Below are positions 48,671 through 61,600 of a stretch of 64,000 nucleotides of DNA, piece by piece. The position numbers and the translations under genes are program-made. The notes below the pieces were generated by a model. That model was not told the DNA's origin. It saw only the letters and a program-made list of their open reading frames with translations, and did not search any database. Position 1 is the stretch's first letter; every line of letters starts with the position of its first letter. This DNA comes from Epinephelus fuscoguttatus (lineage: Eukaryota; Chordata; Actinopteri; Perciformes; Serranidae): contig NC_064770.1 of the NCBI RefSeq assembly GCF_011397635.1, forward strand, positions 19,313,707 to 19,377,706, written 5' to 3'.

Positions 48671-50354
48671 TGCTCCTAAGTATCAAACAGTCTGTTACAG
48701 CTGGATCTAAACACTCGCTGGTGAGAAGATACTGGGTCCTAACAACTAATATGCTCTTTTTTTCCTGCCTTTCTTGAGTTGAAATTTACCTCTCATGAGT
48801 AATCTTTAACTTCCACTCATTCTCACTGGCTACAAGCCAGTTGTCAATTTAGAGAGATGTATACTGTCTGCACTAAAAAAGCCAAAGACAAGGAGCTGAT
48901 AACAAACATGAGCCACCAGGACAGAAAGAGGCTGGCACTACACATCAGTATATTTAATAATAACAATAATAATAATAATAATAATAATAATAAACTGACA
49001 TATATATGCACTTTACATACAATAAATGCAGCACAGAGTTCTCTACAATGAGCGCATTATAAGCACTGAGTGCTTCACATGAAAATAGACATAGTGGACA
49101 TAAAACAGACAAGGCAATTTAATATAAAAGGACATTTAAAAACAGTTTAAAACATGGATTGACTGATTCATAAAATCATAGATTTGTAAAACTATAAATC
49201 ATAAAATCCAGCAAGATTCTAAAAGAGTTGCAGCAGCGTAAAGCGTAAATAGAAAGTGGAAATTTATTGAAACATCTTGTCTAACAAATTGACACAGAAA
49301 TATTTCAGAAATGAACAATATAATGCCAAACCCTTGTCAACTTGACTTAGCACAGAAATTGTATTGCACATTGCATCTGTTCCTGAGTTATGGCGCTGAA
49401 TAATGGCCAGAAAAGTTACATTATGATGCCACAGTGAAGCTGACCTTTGACCTTTTGGATATAGAATGTCATCATTTCATTATTTTATGCTATTAGACAT
49501 ATGTGTGACATTTTGTCATAATTACATATACATTCTTGAGATATGGCTAAAACATGTTGTGTTATGCTACAAATGTCTGACAGGATAAAACGATAAAGTG
49601 ATGACATTTTTTTATTCAAAAGGTTGATAATCACAAACTGAACAAAATGTTGGTTTGAATGATTACAGCTTCACATGATGGAGCCTGCAGTGCCACCTAC
49701 AGGCCATGGGATACTTTTTCCTGTGAACACGCAGATCCATGCCAAGTAGGACATGGATCAAGCATCCCACAGTGCAATCCAGGACCAACATTGCTATCAA
49801 CCAGTCACGGCCCTCTAAAATCATCAGTGTGCTGCGCCCGTGCTTCTTTTAAAATTCTTTGAGCTTCTTCAGAGCTAAGCTACGTCAACAAAGTTGAAGT
49901 TAGGACAAGTGAAAAAAAAATCCTTATGAGGATTAGCTAGATGAGTTAGCTTGCTAACAAGGGAGGCTATGCTAACAAGTAAGCTTGCCAATAGGCTACA
50001 ATATTGTTCACTAACATTAAAGAGTGAGGATAATATCATTTTTCAGTAGCAAAGTCCTGTGATTAACATAGTTTCCCTCCTTTTTTAATAACATATTCAG
50101 ACTTTTTCGCAAGATTGCAGTGTTATTGTTGATCCAGGACCACACTGCCATGTTGACTCTGGATAGTTTGTTTATATCAACAAGAACATAGCAGAGATGG
50201 TCCTGGATCAACACTAGCACTGTAATCTTGCAGAAAAAGAAAGAATTTATTGAATAGGCTTTAAAAAGAAGGGAAACTAATGTGTATTGTGAGTCTTTGC
50301 AACCACAAAATTATATTATCTTTAGTCTTAATGTTAGTGAAAAATGCAATCACA
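48671..50354. other. Spacer between acsf2 copies 3 and 4
   Basis: This is nearly identical to spacer 4-5 (56954-58665). It contains the conserved 5' flank of copy 3, an (AAT)n microsatellite (about 48955-48993), the left half of the palindromic element of spacer 2-3, and a different inverted repeat at 50109-50231. No gene is seen. Confidence 0.5.
50109..50231. repeat. Inverted repeat, 34-bp arms
   Basis: The arm 50109-50142 (gcaagattgcagtgttattg...) pairs with 50198-50231 with few mismatches. It is repeated at 58369-58491. It looks like a small MITE that entered the spacer before the copy 4/5 duplication. Confidence 0.7.
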
Positions 50355-53300
50355 TCATGCAAAAGGACACCCCTTGTTAATATAATTAACAGTTTTTCCA
50401 CTAAAACTACTTGAATGGAATAATTTCTTCTCCATTTCTTCCTTCAGTATGTTCTTCTTGACCTAAGAAGACAAAAAGCAGCAGCCATTTCAGTCTCAGT
50501 GTAGTAATCAACCATATTTTACCGCTGTCATCTTAATAGTTAGGTTGCTGGTGTCAGATCAAAAGTGTTGTACCTTTCTTATAGCTGTCAGAGGGTAGCT
50601 GTCTACGAACATCACATAGTGTGGGATCTTGAAGTGGGAAATCTAGGAAGAAACAACACAAACTGAACAGCTGTGCTTTGATTATGTGTATGCTGGGATA
50701 TTGTATTAAATCACCTACTCTCACCTGGCCTTTGCAGAATGCTCTTATCTCCTCTGCACTGCAGGTCTGGCCCTCCTTCAGCCTGATGCAGGCACACACC
50801 TGCTCACCCAGCCTCTCATCTTTCACTCCAACCACCTGGGAAACAGACAGAGAAATACAACAACTAGAGAAAGTTTGGCTTCAAGGTGTATTTTTGCCAT
50901 CGGCTGTTCAAAGACAATGTCTCTGATCTTTGCTGCCATCTAGTGGTTCCAAGTCTCACCTGCACCTCCTGTACTTTGGGATGTGTAGCAAGGAACTGCT
51001 CTATCTCAGCAGGGTAGATGTTCTCCCCTCCTCTGATGATCATGTCCTTTATGCGTCCTTCAATGCGGCAGTATCCCAGACTGTTCAGACTGGCCGTGTC
51101 ACTGTGTAGAAGAAGAAAAAAACAAAACACAACGTATAATGGAGTGCTGAATGAAAAAAGTAGGTTACATTAACTGTTAACAATGTGTTTATGTAAAAAA
51201 AATAAATAAATAACTGACAAATCTAAATATTAAATGTAATCTAAATGTGAAATCTTCAAGGGGAACACCACCCAAAGAAAGTTGAATCAATATGTGAACA
51301 TGAACTACTCTCTCTCAAAGCCAGAAACTGGAGAAGTCCCAAACTTGAGATATCATAGGGTATAAAGTCTGGAGTTGCTCCAAAGCCTGATTTTGTGGAC
51401 CCACATCATGTTTGTTTGGAATGAGGAAAAATCAGCTAAATGTGAGATGAGTGATCTTAAGATTAGAAATATATATCAGATAATTGTAACTGAATTTCTA
51501 AATTTGACACTGTCACATGTAACATACTATATTTCCCACCTGAACATGAATCCTTGTATTTACTTTTTTAATACCCATCAGCGCACATGGTACATGAAGG
51601 ATCTTACCCAGTCCTGTACCAGCGATCTTGGGAGATAACCTCTCTGGTCTTCTCAGGATCGTCCCAGTATCCATGCATCACACAGCTGCCTCTGATCATC
51701 AGCTCTCCTGAGGCCCCCAGAGGGACAATCTCCCCAGTAGCAGGGTCCACCACTTTGGCCTATGGCAAAGACACACCAGCACACGAAATCACAGTATAGT
51801 TATGGTGATGTGTAGATAAAGGTTTGTCCAAAAAAATGGGTCATACCTCAGTGTGGTTCATGATACATCCAACAGTATTTATCTTCAGGTCCTCGTTGTC
51901 TTGTGGGAATCCCAGAAATGTTACGGGGCTGTTCTCAGTGGTTCCATAAACACACTATTAAAACATGATACACGTGTTCACACATGCTGGAAAAGCTATA
52001 CTGACATTAGTTTAATACAGGACGTACAACCACTTACCATTATGCCTTTCACATTCATGTCTGTTTTCAATCTTCTCGCAACCTCAGGAGGACATGGAGA
52101 ACCTCCCATGAGGCCTAAAACACAGTAACACTTAGGTAAAAGTTTGCTAAACAGCACACCTGTTCCAATACAACACAGTAATTGTGTTTTAAAATCACTT
52201 ACCAATTTCAATTGATGACACATCATACTTGTGTGAATCTGGTTGGCTGAGCATGTCAATGTACATTGTGGGAGTACCATAGAAGACACTGCACCTTGAG
52301 TAAAAAACAAGAATCAGTTAAGTTGCATAACGTTGATTATTTGATAGTCATTTAGGTGATGAGCAGCATGCCGTACTTTTCACTCTGAATGGCCTCTAGG
52401 TTGGCTCGGCTGTTGTAGCCAGGGGAAGGGAAGACCAGTGTGATGCCATGTACTGCCATACAAATCCCTCCAGCTACAGTACCAAAGGTGTGGTGCATGG
52501 GTGCGGGAATGCACACTCGCACCTGAGGCTGATAGAAATGCGGAAAATAAGATTAATTACACTTTCACTACCTGCGTTTTCTTTAAGTCAAAAGACAAAT
52601 ATGGACTTACTCTCCAGTCATAACCCATTCGAAGACCCAAAAAATAAGCATTGTTTACGATGTTGTGGTGGGAAAGACATGCTGCCTTTGGACTCCCTGT
52701 AGTCCCCTGGAACAAATAAACAAGCATCATTTTCCAGTCAAGTTACACAAGGTATACAGTGCATGTGTGATAGTGTGAAAGATGCTGAAGGTTACTGATG
52801 TGAACTGGATGTTGATGGGCTCATCGAAGGACAGTTTACTCTGCAGATCCATCAGCTCTTTGTGGTGTCGACTCTCTCCTGCTTGCATCACATCCTCTAC
52901 GTGGAGCATCCCTGGCTGTCTGCTATCTGTCACAATCACCATACGCAAGTCTGGCAACCTGGCAGACCCAAAACAAGATATCCACTGTACCATTAACTGT
53001 AGATTGTGTGTTAAGTATTTACAGATTCTTGCTCCCAAAATGAGAATACAGGAAGAATATGCGTTACATGTGACATTTCTCATTGGCTCAGTCAAACCTG
53101 GAGCTTTTGATCGTGCCTGTTGGAGCTGTGTCGATCTCTGGGCAGAGCTCCCTCAGCATATCACAGAAATTTTGGGTTTTAAAGTGAGTTGGGTAGACCA
53201 CAGCTTTACACTGGACCTGCATGTGACAAATCAGGTCTGTTGCATTTATATTCTTGCAGAGTTATATATAAGGATAGTTTTTTTCTATGAAAATACTGAA

Positions 53301-56300
53301 AATACATGTAGTTCTCTCATGTGGTGGAAGTCTCAGGTCTTTTACTTAAGTAAAATGTAGTAAATGTAGCAATACCGCAGTGTAGAAATACTACACAACA
53401 GTATTTCATTCAAAATACTAAAGTATAAACTTGTATGCTGTATGACTCATTTCAGAGAAACATGTATTGTCTATTTATATTTTGTATTATTAATATGAAC
53501 CTGAAAAGTAACTTGAAACTGCAGGTATAAAATAAATGTAGTGGAGTAAGTTTAAAGTAGCAAAAAAACTGAAATACAGTACGGTACAAGTTCCTCAAGT
53601 GAATGTACTTAGTTACTACCTTCTTTAGAGTAAACTCCACTTCCTTCACCTGATAGGCTGGGTTCAATGGCACCTGCACATATAACAACGGTTTCATGTC
53701 TTTGTATACAACTCCTCAGCACATTTTCCAAAGGACCTTATAGGACATGCCATATTGTACACATGATATAATCTGCACTGCATGATCACACTGCTCAAAC
53801 AAATTAAGGCAACTCTTAATCGTCATAATATCACACCAAGTCAGTTTAATGTCAGGGATTTCAATTGGTCAATTTAGGGAGAACAAGTGATTGTGAATCT
53901 GTTTCACCTGCTTTGAAAAAAAACCAAAATGGGGTTGTCTTGTGGTGTCCACAGACATTTGCTCTGCTTATCCTTCCTGACTGATTCTTCTTTAGTTTTG
54001 TGTTCTGCTGGTAGTATGAGGTGGTGACGTGCAGCCCAGTCAGGTTGCACAGGTAGTCCAGCTCCTCCAGGATGGCACATCCATACATGTGGTCATAGGA
54101 AGGTTTGCTATGTCTCCCAGCACAGTCTCAAGAGCATGGACGAGATACCAGGAAACCAGCCATTACACAAGGAGAGCTGTACAGGGCTGTAGAAGAGGAT
54201 CAACCCAGCAGCCGGACAGGTATATCTGCTGCTTTGTGCAAGGAGGAGCACTGCCAGAGCCGTACAGAATGACCTCCAGCAGGCTACTGGTGTGCATGTT
54301 TCTGACCAAACTGTCAGAAACAGACTCCATGAGGGCTTGACGTCCTCTCGTTGAACCTGGACTCTCAGCCAAGCACTGTGCAGCTCGATTGGCACTCACC
54401 AGAGAACACCAGAGTTGGCAGGTTTGCCACTGGTGCCCCGTTCTTGTCACGGATGAGAGCATGTTCACACTGAGCACATGTGAAAGGTGTGAAAGAGTCT
54501 GGAGACACTGTGGTGAACGTTATATTGCCTGTAACATCATCAAGCATGACCGATTTGGCGGTGGGTCAGTGATGGTCTGGGGAGGAGGGTTGCACAGACT
54601 TCCATGTCACAGCCAAGGGTACCCTGACTGCTGATAGGTGAAATCCTCAGAGTGACTGCCAGACCTTACGCTGGTGCAGTGAGCCCTGGGTTCTTCCTGG
54701 TGCAGAACAATGCCCAGCTTCATGTGGCCAGAGTGTGTAGGCAGTTCCTGGATGAAATCATTGATGCCATTGACTGGCCCTCACTGGATCTCACTGATGC
54801 CCTGAATCTGGGAGGATATCCCCCAGGACACCATCCGCCAACTCATCAGGTGCATGCCCAGATGACGTTGGGAGTGCACGCAGGCACATGGGGACCATAC
54901 ACGCTACTGAGTCACAGTATGAATTGCTGTGATAAAAGGATCAGCCTGTGATTTCAAAATGTACTTTCTACTTTTAGTGGGATTTTGAATCCAGCCATCA
55001 GTTGGTTAATGATTTTGGTTTTCATTGACTGGTGTTATGCCATTTGTTCTCAACAAATCATACAGTGTACATCAGTAAAGATTTTCAACTTAAATAATGT
55101 ATTGATCAAGATCTGATGTGTGATTTAAGAGTTCCCTTAGTGTCATACTTATTTCTTTTACAACAGAGTAGCTCTCCAGGGCCTCTGATAGGGGTCAATG
55201 TCCTGCTCACTGACACTTGACAGCAGGGTGTTTGGGAACACAGAGCACAATCTTTAACCACAAGATTAAACTGTAAATCTGTAAACACCTCCCATACTGA
55301 CCAGTATAATTCCAGCTTTGGCTGAAGCAAACTGGAAAAGGATCCATTCATACGTGTTAGGTCCCCAAACTCCCAGTCTGTCGCCCGCTTCAGGCCCAAA
55401 GCAAGCAGACCTGCAGCTGCTTCCAACCTGCATCACAACAGCAGATATTTTGTCACCACAGTAATCATTCTTCAGATCATGGATAGTTTTTAAGGGTTGA
55501 AACATGCATAAAGGCACCGAATCTAAAACCGACATCTTGTTGAAACTGTGCAAAGGTTTTCCGGATGCCATCCTGCAGGAAGACCACAGCTTCACGGTCA
55601 GGCCAGCGCTGAACTGTGGAGTCCAGGCTCTGGCCTACAGTCAGGGGGAGCAGAGAGATGGTGGAGGTGCCATGGACATAGCTGGTAGTCAGAGAGGGTT
55701 TGTTGGGAGGTGTCCACATGGAGGGACCTGGCATACATAGAATTAGGAAAGCACAGGTGTTTCACACCAAGTAGGAGCCACTGTTTCAGTGCACTGATAA
55801 TAACCCTTAAAGCTGACAAAACATTATATAGAAAAACAGTCTGTGCTTATTTTTGTCATTATAGTCATGATCACTGAGTTTTCTCTTTTGTAATAAAACT
55901 GAATCTCCACATTTTCATTGGGTCACCGTGAACTCAGAAATATTCAGTTGAATTCGTAGCAGAGGTGGCATAACCTACAAGTACAGCACACGAGTAAAAG
56001 AATATGTTTTTCTAAGAAACAAGTAATTTTCATGTTCCTTTTTTGAACTGTAGCCCACCAGAACAAGAAGCATCTTCCAGCGTCAGTTCCTGCCCCAAAT
56101 TGGCCGCACTTTTCATACCAATACTGCAATCGACTACTACACACGTTCAGTAGGCAGCATACCCCAAAGTTAACCCAGTTGTTGAGCATTTCTCACTGGA
56201 CTGAATCAGCGCCAATGAGGTAACAGTTACCTCAACCTTTCACCTTTGACCTTTCACCTTTGATCCAATCAATTCATTGCTGAGTCCCAGTGGACTTTGT

Positions 56301-56953
56301 GCCAAATTTGAAGAAAGTCCCTCAAGGCATTCTTGATATAGTGCATTGATGGACGTATGTATGTACATATGGACATAATGCCTCATTCAACAGCTGTCAC
56401 TGACACAGAGGCATAAAAGCTGTCCATTCTGAGTCAGCCGGTGTTATGCAAACAATTGTTGAATTTCTTTGCCATTAGTCCTAATGCATTGTCTCAATGT
56501 AAGACTTGGCTCTGGAAGATGAACTGAATATTTATTGCCTGAAATTTATACCTAGATGATAATATTGCTTATCAACAGTTTGCAAATGAGAAATACAGGC
56601 AGTCAGGGGGCACACTGAAGGTTAAAATGTTAGATGACAACCAGCTGTTTAATTTGACCTCCTCCTGGCTAAAAGTGATGGACCCAGTGAGATTAGTATT
56701 GTCTGTAATACTGTTTTTTAAATCACTGACTGACAACCAATTCGATGTTCTGATCGTTGTCACTTGATTTAAAAGCATCTTCAATAAGTATTTGAGTACA
56801 ACCATGTTGCCATTTCACCACTGAACATAAAATGCATTGAACTCACCGACACCACTGGAGCAGACCTGTGTTGCATAATTTCCAAGCTTTGCTGTGTTTG
56901 AGTCCATCCACAGATCTGACACTGTGAGCACAGGATCTTAACAGTGCTGACAT
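50355..56953 (-). pseudogene. acsf2: acsf2 copy 4, frameshifted in exons 2 and 3
   Basis: Exons are 56847-56953, 55534-55727, 55302-55427, 53620-53673, 53098-53216, 52796-52958, 52611-52706, 52377-52522, 52203-52294, 52038-52114, 51847-51954, 51608-51759, 50960-51101, 50725-50835, 50574-50642 and 50355-50462. Exon 2 lacks 2 nt (near 55711), so the presequence frame soon stops. Exon 3 lacks 2 nt near 55423 and 1 nt near 55385, which scrambles 14 residues but restores the frame. All other exons are intact. The last exon has the same 19-codon extension as copy 3. The lysine motif reads TAIRK, and the exon 8 core reads PMHHTFGT where copies 1 to 3 have PMYHCFGS. A second ATG in exon 1 (56905-56907), out of frame with the presequence, is in frame with the enzyme after the 2-nt loss. 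Confidence 0.72.
53789..55142 (+). mobile_element. Dead Tc1-like transposon in intron 3 of copy 4
   Basis: Same insertion as in copy 3, with the same flanks, the same damaged right end and the same Asp-to-Asn change (VQNNAQLH, about 54704). There are only scattered differences, for example FTDES became VTDES. It arrived by duplication of the gene, not by a new insertion. Confidence 0.88.
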
Positions 56954-58665
56954 TGCTCCTAAGTATCAAACAGTCTGTTACAGCTGGATCTAAACACTCG
57001 CTGGTGAGAAGATACTGGGTCCTAACAACTAATATGCTCTTTTTTTCCTGCCTTTCTTGAGTTGAAATTTACCTCTCATGAGTAATCTTTAACTTCCACT
57101 CATTCTCACTGGCTACAAGCCAGTTGTCAATTTAGAGAGATGTATACTGTCTGCACTAAAAAAGCCAAAGACAAGGAGCTGATAACAAACATGAGCCACC
57201 AGGACAGAAAGAGGCTGGCACTACACATCAGTATATTTAATAATAACAAATAAACTGATATATATATGCACTTTACATACAATAAATGCAGCACAGAGTT
57301 CTCTACAATGAGCGCATTATAAGCACTGAGTGCTTCACATGAAAATAGACATAGTGGACATAAAACAGACAAGGCAATTTAATATAAAAGGACATTTAAA
57401 ACAGTTTAAAACATGGATTGACTGATTCATAAAATCATAGATTTGTAAAACTATAAATCATAAAATCCAGCAAGATTCTAAAAGAGTTGCAGCAGCGTAA
57501 AGCGTAAATAGAAAGTGGAAATTTATTGAAACATCTTGTCTAACAAATTGACACAGAAATATTTCAGAAATGAACAATATAATGCCAAACCCTTGTCAAC
57601 TTGACTTGGCAGCACAGAAATTGTATTGCACATTGCATCTGTTCCTGAGTTATGGCGCTGAATAATGGCCAGAAAAGTTACATTATGATGCCACAGTGAA
57701 GCTGACCTTTGACCTTTTGGATATAGAATGTCATCATTTCATTATTTTATGCTATTAGACATATGTGTGACATTTTGTCATAATTACATATACATTCTTG
57801 AGATATGGCTAAAACATGTTGTGTTATGCTACAAATGTCTGACAGGATAAAATAATAAAGTGATGACATTTTTTTATTCAAAAGGTTGATAATCACAAAC
57901 TGAACAAAATGTTGGTTTGAATGATTACAGCTTCACATGATGGAGCCTGCAGTGCCACCTACAGGCCATGGGATACTTTTTCCTGTGAACACGCAGATCC
58001 ATGCCAAGTAGGACATGGATCAAGCATCCCACAGTGCAATCCAGGACCAACATTGCTATCAACCAATCACGGCCCTCTAAAATCATCAGTGTGCTGCGCC
58101 CGTGCTTCTTTTAAAATTCTTTGAGCTTCTTCAGAGCTAAGCTACGTCAACAAAGTTGAAGTTAGGACAAGTGAAAAAAATCCTTATGAGGATTAGCTAG
58201 ATGAGTTAGCTTGCTAACAAGGGAGGCTATGCTAACAAGTAAGCTTGCCAATAGGCTACAATATTGTTCACTAACATTAAAGAGTGAGGATAATATCATT
58301 TTTCAGTAGCAAAGTCCTGTGATTAACATAGTTTCCCTCCTTTTTTAATAACATATTCAGACTTTTTCGCAAGATTGCAGTGCTATTGTTGATCCAGGAC
58401 CACACTGCCATGTTGACTCTGGATAGTTTGTTTATATCAACAAGAACATAGCAGAGATGGTCCTGGATCAACACTAGCACTGTAATCTTGCAGAAAAAAA
58501 AGAAAGAATTTATTGAATAGGCTTTAAAAAGAAGGGAAACTAATGTGTATTGTGAGTCTTTGCAACCACAAAATTATATTATCTTTAGTCTTAATGTTAG
58601 TGAAAAATGCAATCACATCATGCAAAAGGACACCCTTGTTTAACAGTTTTTCCACTAAAACAACA
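56954..58665. other. Spacer between acsf2 copies 4 and 5
   Basis: This is a near copy of spacer 3-4, displaced by about 8.26-8.28 kb. The AAT microsatellite is almost lost (about 57240). The inverted repeat recurs at 58369-58402 and 58458-58491. No coding frame is recognised. Confidence 0.5.
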
Positions 58666-61600
58666 TCAATGGAATAATTTCTTCTCCATTTCTTCCTTCA
58701 GTATGTTCTTCTTGACCTAAGAAGACAAAAAGCAGCAGCCATTTCAGTCTCAGTGTAGTAATCAACCATATTTTACCACTGCCATCTTAATAGTTAGGTT
58801 GCTGGTGTCAGATCAAAAGTGTTGTACCTTTCTTATAGCTGTCAGAGGGTAGCTGTCTACGAACATCACATAGTGTGGGATCTTGAAGTGGGAAATCTAG
58901 GAAGAAACAACACAAACTGAACAGCTGTGCTTTGATTATGAGTATGTTGGGATATTGTATTAAATCACCTACTCTCACCTGGCCTTTGCAGAATGCTTTT
59001 ATCTCCTCTGCACTGCAGGTCTGGCCCTCCTTCAGCCTGATGCAGGCACACACCTGCTCACCCAGCCTCTCATCTTTCACTCCAACCACCTGGGAAACAG
59101 ACAGAGAAATACAACAACTAGAGAAAGTTTGGCTTCAAGGTGTATTTTTGCCATCGGCTGTTCAAAGACAATGTCTCTGATCTTTGCTGCCATCTAGTGG
59201 TTCCAAGTCTCACCTGCACCTCCTGTACTTTGGGATGTGTAGCAAGGAACTGCTCTATCTCAGCAGGGTAGATGTTCTCCTCCTCTGATGATCAAGTCCT
59301 TTATGTCCTTCAATGCGGCAGTATCCCAGACTGTTCAGACTGGCTGTGTCACTGTGTAGAAGAAGAAAAAAACAAAACACAACGTATAATGGAGTGCTGA
59401 ATGAAAAAAGTAGGTTACATTAACTGTTAACAATGTGTTTATGTAAAAAAAAAAAAATAACTGACAAATCTAAATATTAAATGTAATTCTAAATGTGAAA
59501 TCTTCAAGGGGAACACCACCCAAAGAAAGTTGAATCAATATGTGAACATGAACTACTCTCTCTCAAAGCCAGAAACTTGAGATATCATAGGGTATAAAGT
59601 CTGGAGTTGCTCCAAAGCCTGATTTTGTGGACCCACATCATGTTTGTTTGGAATGAGGAAAAATCAGCTAAATGTGAGATGAGTGATCTTAAGATTAGAA
59701 ATATATATCAGATAATTGTAACTGAATTTCTAAATTTGACACTGTCACATGTAACATACTATATTTCCCACCTGAACATGAATCCTTGTATTTACTTTTT
59801 TAATACCCATCAGCGCACATGGTACATGAAGGATCTTACCCAGTCCTGTACCAGCGGTCTTGGGAGATAACCTCTCTGGTCTTCTCAGGATCGTCCCAGT
59901 ATCCATGCATCACACAGCTGCCTCTGATCATCAGCTCTCCTGAGGCCCCCAGAGGGACAATCTCCCCAGTAGCAGGGTCCACCACTTTGGCCTATGGCAA
60001 AGACACACCAGCACACTAAATCACAGTATAGTTATGGTGATGTGTAGATAAAGGTTTGTCCACAAAGTAAGACATACCTCAGTGTGGTTCATGATGCATC
60101 CAACAGTATTTATCTTCAGGTCCTCTTCATCTTGTGGGAATCCCAGAAATGTTACGGGGCTGTTCTCAGTGGTTCCATAAACACACTATTAAAACATGAT
60201 ACACGTGTTCACACATGCTGGAAAAGCTATACTGACATTAGTTTAATACAGGACGTACAACCACTTACCATTATGCCTTTCACATTCATGTCTGTTTTCA
60301 ATCTTCTCGCAACCTCAGGAGGACATGGAGAACCTCCCATGAGGCCTAAAACACAGTAACACTTAGGTAAAAGCTTGCTAAACAGCACACCTGTTCCAAT
60401 ACAACACAGTAATTGTGTTTTAAAATCACTTACCAATTTCAATTGATGACACATCATACTTGTGTGAATCTGGTTGGCTGAGCATGTCAATGTACATTGT
60501 GGGAGTACCATAGAAGACACTGCACCTTGAGTAAAAAACAAGAATCAGTTAAGTTGCATAACGTTGATTATTTGATAGTCATTTAGGTGATGAGCAGCAT
60601 GCCGTACTTTTCACTCTGAATGGCCTCTAGGTTGGCTCGGCTGTTGTAGCCAGGAAGGGAAGACCAGTGTAATGCCATGTACTGCCATACAAATCCCTCC
60701 AGCTACAGTACCAAAGGTGTGGTGCATGGGTGCGGGAATGCACACTCGCACCTGAGGCTGATAGAAATGCGGAAAATAAGATTAATTACACTTTCACTAC
60801 CTGCGTTTTCTTTAAGTCAAAAGACAAATATGGACTTACTCTCCAGTCATAACCCATTCGAAGACCCAAAAAATAAGCATTGTTTACGATGTTGTGGTGG
60901 GAAAGACATGCTGCCTTTGGACTCCCTGTAGTCCCCTGGAACAAATAAACAAGCATCATTTTCCAGTCAAGTTACACAAGGTATACAGTGCATGTGTGAC
61001 ATTGTGAAAGATGCTGAAGGTTACTGATGTGAACTGGATGTTGATGGGCTCATCGAAGGACAGTTTACTCTGCAGATCCATCAGCTCTTTGTGGTGTCGA
61101 CTCTCTCCTGCTTGCATCACATCCTCTACGTGGAGCATCCCTGGCTGTCTGCTATCTGTCACAATCACCATACGCAAGTCTGGCAACCTGGCAGACCCAA
61201 AACAAGATATCCACTGTACCATTAACTGTAGATTGTGTGTTAAGTATTTACAGATTCTTGCTCCCAAAATGAGAATACAGGAAGAATATGCGTTACATGT
61301 GACATTTCTCATTGGCTCAGTCAAACCTGGAGCTTTTGAGCGTGCCTGTTGGAGCTGTGTCGATCTCTGGGCAGAGCTCCCTCAGAATATCACAGAAATT
61401 TTGGGTTTTAAAGTGAGTTGGGCAGACCACAGCTTTACACTGGACCTGCATGTGACAAATCAGGTCTGTTGAATGTATATTCTCACACCGTACTATATAA
61501 GGATTATTTTTTTTCTGAGAAAATACATGTGGTTCTCACTGGTGAAAGAAGTACTCAGACATTTTACTGAAGTAAATGTAGCAATGTCACAGTGTAGAAA

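Noticed and set aside
52782-53360. Long + strand open frame of 192 codons (and its equivalents at 37878, 44508, 61011)
   Set aside because: It is antisense to acsf2 exons 5 and 6 and the intron between them. The - strand has the conserved enzyme sequence and splice sites.
39819-55533. Broken donor after exon 2 in copies 2, 3 and 4
   Set aside because: The donors read GTCTGT or GTCGGT instead of GTGAGT. They are weaker, but the invariant GT remains, so I do not count them as lesions.
37054-60185. Apparent loss of the exon 11 splice acceptor in copies 2, 4 and 5
   Set aside because: If the exon began at CTTATGG, copies 2, 4 and 5 would lack an AG. The phase of exon 10 shows that the true acceptor is four bases upstream (AACAG or AATAG), present in all five copies and giving LAYG, LGYG, CIYG or CVYG in frame.
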